Of a stretch of 20,244 nucleotides of DNA, positions 13,994-20,244 are shown one piece after another. The notes beneath the pieces are model-generated. The model was not told the DNA's origin. It searched no databases and worked only from the letters and a program-made list of their open reading frames with translations. Positions within the stretch are counted from its first letter, which is position 1; the number at the start of each line of letters is the position of its first letter. A program made the position numbers and the translations under genes. The stretch lies in the NCBI GenBank assembly GCA_947085285.1, contig CAMTVZ010000034.1, positions 1-20,244 of the forward strand. Reading direction: 5' to 3'. Source of the stretch: JASEGV01 sp947085285 (GTDB taxonomy: Bacteria > Bacteroidota > Ignavibacteria > UBA10030 > BY39).

Positions 13994-15118
13994 TTAATTT
14001 TTACCTGCTGCTAATTTCAAGAGATTTTCTATTTTACCAATATTATTTACAATATCGTAATTTTCACAAACTCTTTTTTGAGCTGCTTTTCCTAATTCTT
14101 GTAGCCTACTGCTGTTGTTAATTAGATTAATAATTTTAACAGCCATTACGTTAATATCCAGATTTTGAACGAGAATTCCACATTCTTCCGTTACAGATTC
14201 GGGGATGCCACCAACTGCAAATGCTGCAACAGGTTTACCAGATGCCATAGCTTCAAGCACAACAAGAGGGAAAGGATCTTCTCTGGCAGTAGATACATAT
14301 AGATCCATCATCGTATAATAATCTTCCACATTTGTTATATTTTCGAACAATAGAACATCATCTGTCAAATTGTAGTTATTTAAATCGCGAATAAAATTGT
14401 TATAAAATCTTTCTTCTTCTTTTGTCCCTACAACAAGAAATTTTAAACCTTTTCTGATTTTATTCATACTTTTTAACTTTTTAGCAAGTTCCAAGTATAG
14501 ATCAGTACCTTTCATGTGAGATATTCTTCCAACCGTTCCAATCACAAAACAATTTTCGAGGTTATATTTATTTCGCAGATCGTTCCTTTTTCCACTTATC
14601 AAAAATTTTTTGGTGTCTATACTTGCATGAAATGTTTGAATATATATTGGATTTATATTTTTCTTTTGAAGAAGAAAATTTTTAACCGCGTCCGAAACCA
14701 CGAGTATATTCTTAGCAAAATGTTTTAGAATAAAATCTTCTAGTCGGCTTAACACAGAAAAGCCCATCGATAGCTCGAGTATGTAGATAATTGAGGGGAT
14801 ATTTAGTATTTTAGCATAGAAAAGCCATTTTGCTGAATGGATTGTGTTGCAAAAAATTAAATCGGGTTTAAAAGATTTTAAAAGTTTTATACGTTTCGGT
14901 ATCCTTTTGATCTCACGCCAGTATTTTGGTTCATCCGGGAAAAGCGGATCTACAATAGTTTTTCCAAGTTGCTGAAATTTTTCAAGTATGGGTCCGCCTT
15001 CTCCAAAGATAAAACTGACATTATAATTTTTCTCTCTTAAAAGTGCGGCAATTTTTAAAAGAAGAAGCGGCGCCCCTGTTAAAGATGCTGTATGTGAGAT
15101 GAATAATAAGTTCTTCAT
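13994..15118 (-). CDS. Family 4 glycosyltransferase
   Basis: This 374-residue GT-B enzyme has an N-terminal acceptor domain beginning LLFISHTASLTGAPLLLLKI, with the glycine-alanine loop typical of GT4, and a C-terminal donor domain with VIGTVGRISHMKGTDLYLE (192-210), FLVVGTKEEE (227-236) and STAREDPFPLVVLEAMASG (276-294). The usual E-x7-E signature appears as D281-x7-E289, with E280 just before it; to my knowledge the EDPFPLVVLEA variant is common in this family. It is a retaining transferase expected to work at the cytoplasmic membrane with a nucleotide-sugar donor. The start ATG overlaps the upstream TAA by one base (TAATG). Acceptor and sugar are undetermined. Confidence 0.88.
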   Translation of the reverse strand: MKNLLFISHTASLTGAPLLLLKIAALLREKNYNVSFIFGEGGPILEKFQQLGKTIVDPLFPDEPKYWREIKRIPKRIKLLKSFKPDLIFCNTIHSAKWLFYAKILNIPSIIYILELSMGFSVLSRLEDFILKHFAKNILVVSDAVKNFLLQKKNINPIYIQTFHASIDTKKFLISGKRNDLRNKYNLENCFVIGTVGRISHMKGTDLYLELAKKLKSMNKIRKGLKFLVVGTKEEERFYNNFIRDLNNYNLTDDVLLFENITNVEDYYTMMDLYVSTAREDPFPLVVLEAMASGKPVAAFAVGGIPESVTEECGILVQNLDINVMAVKIINLINNSSRLQELGKAAQKRVCENYDIVNNIGKIENLLKLAAGKN

Positions 15119-17967
15119 TATTTTTTTCGTTTCTTCATTTTTTGCTCTAATGCACCTTTATACTGTGCGTACACTGTTAAAAAAGAAAGAAATGGAATTT
15201 TGAAAACGTGCGACAGTAATTTTATTATATTCTTCTCATTCTTAAAAACATACGGATAATCTTTTAAGATATTTTGAATTGTAAACTTTAGTACATGTTT
15301 TATAGTCGGTACTGTTTGCAATTCAAATAAATCATACAATTTTTGATGACAGATATAAGTCCTGGAATACTCATAAAACATTGAACGGTTATGAGAGTGA
15401 TATACAGATGCTGTTGGTTCGAATACAATTTTATATCCCGCCTCGAGTACTTTTTGGGAATAATATAAATCTTCGGCGAATTCCGTTTTGGGAAATGGAT
15501 AATCTTCCCAAATCTTTTTGCGAACACATGAGCAAACATTATCGAAGTTAGTAAAAACATATTTATCCATTGGAGGTAGTTTTATATAGGCATTCCAGTC
15601 AGAAATAAAACTTTTTACACTTTCATTACGTGCTGTTATCCAGTTGTTTAATTGCCGTTTAGTTAATGCGTCTGTATCTTCGTTGGGAATTTGCCGACAG
15701 TAAACACCAGCAACTTTTGGATCATCAAAGTGTTTTATCAAATTTTCTAACCAGTATTCGTCAGACGGAATAGCATCTTGAACCATTAATATCACATATT
15801 CACCTCTTGAATTATAAACACCATAATTCCTTGTTAAACCATGATTGAATTCTTTTTCAGTAATTTGCAAAAGACGAACATCATAATCAGCACATATTGT
15901 AAGGGTCTCGTCGGTTGAGGCAGAATCAATTATCAAAACCTCATAATTTCTATTGGTCTTTTGTTTGAAAATAATATCCAAAGTCTTTGCTAAATTATGA
16001 CCAGCATTTTTTGTTGGAATAACTATCGAAACCTCTACTGTTTGAAAATTGCTTTCTTTTTCACTAACAATAGAATGAAGCTTCCCTAAAGATACCCTTG
16101 TATTTGAATCATCAATCGTGAAATTATTCGGAGCATTGACGTTGAAACGTTTTAAATTAAAAATATTGTAAAACCCAATTTTAATTTCAAGATTTTTAGT
16201 GTTTGCAATATTTTGGGGCAGCTGGATTTGAATATTTTCACGAAATATTTGATTGTTTTTCCACTTATCTAAAGGAAACTTTGTATTAAGAACAAAATAA
16301 TCGAAGGCAAAAAGCATCTTACTATCAACACAGAAATGTACAAATACTTTATTAAATTTAGAAAATTTTGATATCAACTCCCATAAAAATTCTATCTCGA
16401 CTGTATTATTTACCATAATTCTATAGTGATAATTTAAAAGTTTTATCGTATCTCCAAATATAATTGGTGCTTTATTTTCAATTATTCTTTTTCGACTTAC
16501 CGGTTGGTAAGTATGAAAAATAAAATCGTTAGGCAGGTAGTTGTTGGATTTTCTTGTACCTTTAATTGCATCGACAAATGAAGACAATGTAGTAGCAACC
16601 ATGAATCTGAAACGAGTTTCTTTTTCCTCAAATTTATCCTCTAGTCTGTAACCATATTCTTTCAGGTCTATGTTTATTTGAGGCAGTTTTGATTGTAAAA
16701 TATCTAAGTATAATTTTTCGACAACCTCTGCATGCTTTTCAAGTGATAAATATTTTGGTAAATTATTTCTGAATCTTTCAACTAATGAGGGGTTTTCAAT
16801 CATACGATTAATTTGGACAGCTAAGTCGTCTGAATTCCCCGTTTCAAAAAGTAACCCTGTTTCATTGTCTCTGACGTATTCCGCCATGCCGCCAAGTCGA
16901 GAGGCAATAACTGGAATTCCTGAATAATAAGCCTCGTGTATTACTACTGGTGCATTTTCATACCATATCGATGGCACTATAAGAACATCGATTTGATTAT
17001 AAGCTCTTTGCTTCTCGTCTTCTTCGACCTCGCCTACGAATTTAATCCTAGGATTTGAGATAAGGCTCTTAAATTTAAGGTTATTATTATCAAGTTTCCC
17101 GAATATCTTTAATTCCGCGTTCTCAATACTGTTGAATGCCTTTATCAACACTTCGATTCCTTTGTGTTGAAGAATGCTTCCAATAAATCCAAATCTCAAT
17201 GTAGTGGTTTGAATCCTATTAATATTTTCCAAATTATTGTGTTCAATACCACAATCTAAAAAAATAATTTTATCTTCAGGAATTCCTTCGCGAATAAATC
17301 GTTGCCGCAAAAATTGAGAAGGTGCAATGAACAAATCTACCTTTTTGAATATTTCGTTATGAATGAAATAATTTCTGGTATTCTTCAGATAATCAAATGC
17401 TTTTATATTTGATATTATTCTCCTTCGCCATTTATTAAAAATATTTGGAAGTCTGGGTTTTTCCGAAACTCGAAATCTATCGATTAATTCCAAGGGCACA
17501 ATTCTTTTACAGCACTCCACACATTTTATTATGTTAATGTAACTACATTTTTTTTCGTCATATGCTAATAGAATTGTTCTAGGGCAGACTAACCAGAAAT
17601 CTTGAAGCGTAAAGCAGACGACGGCATTATATTCTTTTGCTATGTTAACAATATCCAGAGATAGGTATATCAAATTCTGGATGTGAACAACCTCAGGCTT
17701 GAATTCAGACACCACTTTCCTGAACATTTCATTCACATTTTGATTAAAATCTGAAAATACTCCGCGTGGAGTTGAAGTATTAGGGAAACTAATACAGTTC
17801 AATCCATCTATCTTTTTCCTAACAACACTATCAATTCCCCAGGTGGGATAAAATATTAATATTTCATGGTTTCTTTTTTGCAACCCTTTCGAAAGATAGT
17901 ATGTTAGCAATTCGGTTCCAGCTCTTACCTCGGGTATAAAATCGTGAACAACTTGCAGTATTTTCAT
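15118..17967 (-). CDS. Bifunctional glycosyltransferase: GT4 - beta-sandwich - GT2 fusion
   Basis: At 949 residues this is about two and a half times the size of a single transferase. Residues 1-425 are GT4: a start like VHDFIPEVRAGTELLTYYLS, DFWLVCPR with a downstream cysteine cluster (C128, C141, C149, C152, C153), GFIGSILQHKGIEVLIKAF at 260-278, and E337-x7-E345. Residues about 500-612 form a putative beta-sandwich (FGDTIKLLNYHY, VFVHFCVDSK, PLDKWKNNQIFRENI, LEIKIGFYNI), a pattern I associate with accessory modules of large glycosyltransferases. Residues 645-949 are GT2: VSIVIPTKNAGHNLAKTL, IIDSASTDET with D681, QDAIP (D731, the rhamnosyltransferase-type variant of DxD) and FAEDLYYSQKVLEAGY (E832/D833). 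It lies 4 nt after the upstream gene. Such a fusion could add two successive sugars to one growing chain; this order is inferred. Confidence 0.88.
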   Translation of the reverse strand: MKILQVVHDFIPEVRAGTELLTYYLSKGLQKRNHEILIFYPTWGIDSVVRKKIDGLNCISFPNTSTPRGVFSDFNQNVNEMFRKVVSEFKPEVVHIQNLIYLSLDIVNIAKEYNAVVCFTLQDFWLVCPRTILLAYDEKKCSYINIIKCVECCKRIVPLELIDRFRVSEKPRLPNIFNKWRRRIISNIKAFDYLKNTRNYFIHNEIFKKVDLFIAPSQFLRQRFIREGIPEDKIIFLDCGIEHNNLENINRIQTTTLRFGFIGSILQHKGIEVLIKAFNSIENAELKIFGKLDNNNLKFKSLISNPRIKFVGEVEEDEKQRAYNQIDVLIVPSIWYENAPVVIHEAYYSGIPVIASRLGGMAEYVRDNETGLLFETGNSDDLAVQINRMIENPSLVERFRNNLPKYLSLEKHAEVVEKLYLDILQSKLPQINIDLKEYGYRLEDKFEEKETRFRFMVATTLSSFVDAIKGTRKSNNYLPNDFIFHTYQPVSRKRIIENKAPIIFGDTIKLLNYHYRIMVNNTVEIEFLWELISKFSKFNKVFVHFCVDSKMLFAFDYFVLNTKFPLDKWKNNQIFRENIQIQLPQNIANTKNLEIKIGFYNIFNLKRFNVNAPNNFTIDDSNTRVSLGKLHSIVSEKESNFQTVEVSIVIPTKNAGHNLAKTLDIIFKQKTNRNYEVLIIDSASTDETLTICADYDVRLLQITEKEFNHGLTRNYGVYNSRGEYVILMVQDAIPSDEYWLENLIKHFDDPKVAGVYCRQIPNEDTDALTKRQLNNWITARNESVKSFISDWNAYIKLPPMDKYVFTNFDNVCSCVRKKIWEDYPFPKTEFAEDLYYSQKVLEAGYKIVFEPTASVYHSHNRSMFYEYSRTYICHQKLYDLFELQTVPTIKHVLKFTIQNILKDYPYVFKNEKNIIKLLSHVFKIPFLSFLTVYAQYKGALEQKMKKRKK

Positions 17968-17971
17968 ATAA

Positions 17972-20244
17972 TTAACTAAATATCCTTATTCTAATATTTT
18001 TTATGAAAGAATGAATCAATTTAAGTAATGAAAATCTTTTTTTCTCTCTCCCCCCGGCAAGAGAGTGTTCTTTCCATTTATTTCTATCCTCTTCAAGAAG
18101 TTTGTAATTTACTTTCCATTTATCTCTATCCTCTTCAAGAAGTTTGTAATTTACTTTCCATTTATCTCTATCCTCCTCAAGAAGTTTGTAATTTACTTTC
18201 CATTTATCTCTATCCTCCTCAAGAAGTTTGTAATTATTTTGCAACCTTTCTCTATCGACTAAAAAAGCATTCGCTGACTTTTGCAAATTATCTTTCTCTT
18301 TTTTTAAATTTTCATATATTTCATACGTTCTTAACGGTTTGAGATGTTCAGCAATTGCAAGATAAATTTCCAGCAGACTACCTAGACCTTCACCACTTTC
18401 TGAAATTTGTTTTAAAAAATTTTCTCCCTTTAACTTTGACATCAAATTACTTCCTAATGCAATAAAATTTCCTAATCTTACAGAAAGTACTCTTGAGTCA
18501 TCAATATTTTTAATAATTTGAGGGACGAAGGATTCTGTACATGTTAATCTTATCCTGTAATTACATACGCTTGGCTTTAATACTATTCCAATTTTGATTG
18601 ATTGATTGTCGGTTTCGAATTTTTCTTTTTTATAAAATTCATCATTTACAAAAATGTAAATATGAAACGGAAATATTTTATAGTACTCTGCTTTCGAACA
18701 AGATATTTCAAAGAATAGAGTTGTTAGGGCCTCGTCAGCAACTAGAACTTCAATCAATCCTTCCTCACTCATCCAATACCAACCAACCTCTTCTTGCCAG
18801 AAGCCGTGTTTAAAAAATAGAAGAAGATTTTTTAGGCTTAATGTTTGGGATTGGTATAATTTAAGATTTGAGATTATTAGATTTTGTTCTCGTTGAATTG
18901 ACTCATCTTTTTTAGCTAAATAATTATATTTTTTATAAATTGTTTCTAAACTTTTTGTGAACTCGTTGTAATAATTTTGCATTAAAGATTTTTCTTCAAT
19001 CGTGCGGGTAAATTCACATGTAACCTTATTTATGTGATAGATATTGAATTTTTGAGATAGTCTGATTAGAAAATCCCAATCTTCATGAATTGGGAGATTG
19101 GTGTCGAACATTCCAATTTCGTCCAGACATATTCGGCGATGCATCAAACATGTAATCGGAATAAAATTGCTTATCAAAATTTTTCGGTTATCAAAATCTT
19201 GTGAGTATATTTTTTCTTTTTTAATAAGTGTTTGTTGGTCATTTGATTTAGAATAAACACCTCTATAGGCATCGGTGTAGGCAATATCGAACTGATTATT
19301 TTCAAGGAAATTTAAAAGTACTTCTAAGTGATTAGGATAATAAACATCATCATCGTCAAGATAACAGATGTATTTTCCACTTGCCCAGGCAAGTCCCGTA
19401 TTTCTCGCACTCGCTACTCCGTGAGTTGCTTCATTTATAATGTAAAGTATTCGACCATCTTTGTTTCTTTCATCTATAATATTTTGTATATCAATACAAC
19501 CATCATTTACAACAATGATTTCAAAATTTTGATATGTCTGATATAACAAACTGTCGATTGCTTTTGCCAACTTTTGTGGCCTATTGAGTGTGGGAATAAT
19601 AACAGAAACTACTGGTGGAGTGTAATTAGGAATCTGTTCATAATTATGAAGTATTTTTTTTGCTAGTATAATATATTGTGGCGGATAAACTTCTCGGTTA
19701 TTTAGGATAATCTGAGCTCTGACTTTTACAAAATTCTGTTGTGTTTGTCTGAATAAACCATCACTATGTCTTCTATATTTTAAAAGAGGTTTAGGAATTC
19801 TTATTCCTTTGTAACCTAAAGCTCCGGCAGCGATCCAAAAATCCCAGTCGGGTGCATTTTTTATATTGGTTCTATAACCACCAACATTTTCCCATACTAT
19901 CTTTCGATATAGGGCACAGTATGATAATTGATTAAAATATTTTAATTTCTGAAAATCATACTCTGTTGCTTCAACAATTTGACTTATTGCACCAAAATCT
20001 TGACGATCGGTATAAGCAATTGCAAAATCAGAATTCTTTTCAAGAGTTGTATAAGTTTCTTCGAGCATCGTCTCGACGAGTATGTCGTCAGCGTCTAAGC
20101 AAAGTATGTACTCACCAGCTGATTGCATAATGCCAGCATTCCGTGCGGCTGAAACCCCTTGGTTTTTCTGATTGATTAATGTAATTTTCTGCTCAGAATA
20201 CCTATTAATTATTTCTTCTGCTACAGCTTTTGTATTATCTACAC
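17972..20244 (-). CDS. Multidomain protein with two GT2 domains and a tandem-repeat coiled coil (5' end outside window)
   Basis: The frame is open to the window edge, so the N-terminus is missing; the ATG at 20128 is internal, preceded in frame by KNQGVSAARNAGI, a standard GT2 segment. The first GT2 domain shows CLDADDIL (DxD-type) and APDWDFWIAAGALGYKG. The second begins about 170 residues after that ATG: VVSVIIPTLNRPQKLAKAI, VNDGCIDIQN, GVASARNTGLAWASG, YLDDDDVYYP and PIHEDWDFLIRLS. An accessory domain follows (GWYWMSEEGLIEV, FHIYIFVNDE, FVPQIIKNIDDSRVLSVRLG) that looks like a beta-sandwich. The C-terminus is a coiled coil with four 14-residue repeats (YKLLEEDRDKWKVN), then a basic tail. 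Possibly two sequential transfers with the coiled coil for oligomerisation or chain-length spacing; that role is inferred. It is the most upstream visible gene of the operon. Confidence 0.87.
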   Translation of the reverse strand, partial: VDNTKAVAEEIINRYSEQKITLINQKNQGVSAARNAGIMQSAGEYILCLDADDILVETMLEETYTTLEKNSDFAIAYTDRQDFGAISQIVEATEYDFQKLKYFNQLSYCALYRKIVWENVGGYRTNIKNAPDWDFWIAAGALGYKGIRIPKPLLKYRRHSDGLFRQTQQNFVKVRAQIILNNREVYPPQYIILAKKILHNYEQIPNYTPPVVSVIIPTLNRPQKLAKAIDSLLYQTYQNFEIIVVNDGCIDIQNIIDERNKDGRILYIINEATHGVASARNTGLAWASGKYICYLDDDDVYYPNHLEVLLNFLENNQFDIAYTDAYRGVYSKSNDQQTLIKKEKIYSQDFDNRKILISNFIPITCLMHRRICLDEIGMFDTNLPIHEDWDFLIRLSQKFNIYHINKVTCEFTRTIEEKSLMQNYYNEFTKSLETIYKKYNYLAKKDESIQREQNLIISNLKLYQSQTLSLKNLLLFFKHGFWQEEVGWYWMSEEGLIEVLVADEALTTLFFEISCSKAEYYKIFPFHIYIFVNDEFYKKEKFETDNQSIKIGIVLKPSVCNYRIRLTCTESFVPQIIKNIDDSRVLSVRLGNFIALGSNLMSKLKGENFLKQISESGEGLGSLLEIYLAIAEHLKPLRTYEIYENLKKEKDNLQKSANAFLVDRERLQNNYKLLEEDRDKWKVNYKLLEEDRDKWKVNYKLLEEDRDKWKVNYKLLEEDRNKWKEHSLAGGREKKRFSLLKLIHSFIKNIRIRIFS
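18071..18238 (-). repeat. Four tandem 42-bp units encoding a 14-residue coiled-coil repeat
   Basis: Units at 18071-18112, 18113-18154, 18155-18196 and 18197-18238 are nearly identical. They are in frame with the enclosing gene and encode YKLLEEDRDKWKVN. The two units nearer the N-terminus (18155-18238) use GAG GAG for the EE pair and the other two use GAA GAG, so the array grew by recent duplication. The last unit in coding order (18071-18112) has D to N (DRNKWK). Two heptads per unit keep coiled-coil phase. A degenerate unit (DRERLQNN) precedes the array. Confidence 0.95.

Noticed and set aside
18071..18238. CRISPR-like array
   Set aside because: Units are directly adjacent without spacers and lie in frame in a glycosyltransferase gene; no cas gene is near.
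18028..18342. Plus-strand open frames with repeated hydrophobic peptides opposite the 42-bp array
   Set aside because: A repeat unit divisible by three keeps any stop-free frame open. No ribosome-binding site or family similarity supports them, and the minus strand encodes a clear coiled coil.

Overview
The window looks like an AT-rich chromosome segment from a bacterium of the Fibrobacterota-Chlorobi-Bacteroidota (FCB) group, most likely Ignavibacteria-like. Two large secreted proteins end in the type IX secretion (T9SS) type-A sorting module with the YPNPFNPSTT signature. At least one promoter matches the Bacteroidota pattern (TTG, about 20 bp, TAnnTTTG). Lineage is inferred from these traits only; no rRNA or other phylogenetic marker is present.

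Region 1 (1-1797) is accessory and decayed. It holds a frameshifted N-terminal piece of a family 9 glycosyltransferase (minus), then an apparently intact, more GC-rich two-cistron mini-operon (a 23-residue peptide and a 74-residue two-helix membrane protein) behind a promoter whose -10 box lies in a perfect 20-bp palindrome. After it come a fragment of a T9SS-type secreted protein (minus), abutting a transposase C-terminal fragment (plus), and a 153-bp MITE-like element with 13-bp terminal inverted repeats.

Region 2 (1798-9722, plus) encodes exported proteins: a periplasmic TlpA-like thioredoxin protein, a CotH-kinase/beta-propeller/T9SS protein, and a 1116-residue Asp-box beta-propeller/T9SS protein, closed by an intrinsic terminator. 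The last two share a 3' module that is about 92% identical at the DNA level.

Region 3 (9779-10048) has tRNA-His(GTG) and tRNA-Glu(TTC), followed by a strong terminator. A promoter lies immediately before the next gene, a polytopic membrane protein with TPR repeats (10088-12058).

Region 4 (12066-20244, minus) is a tightly packed five-gene glycosyltransferase operon with junctions from 1-nt overlap to 4-nt gap. It encodes GT2, GT2, GT4, a GT4/beta-sandwich/GT2 fusion and a partial double-GT2 protein carrying a perfect 14-residue (42-nt) tandem coiled-coil repeat. Its likely role is building a surface polysaccharide or glycan.
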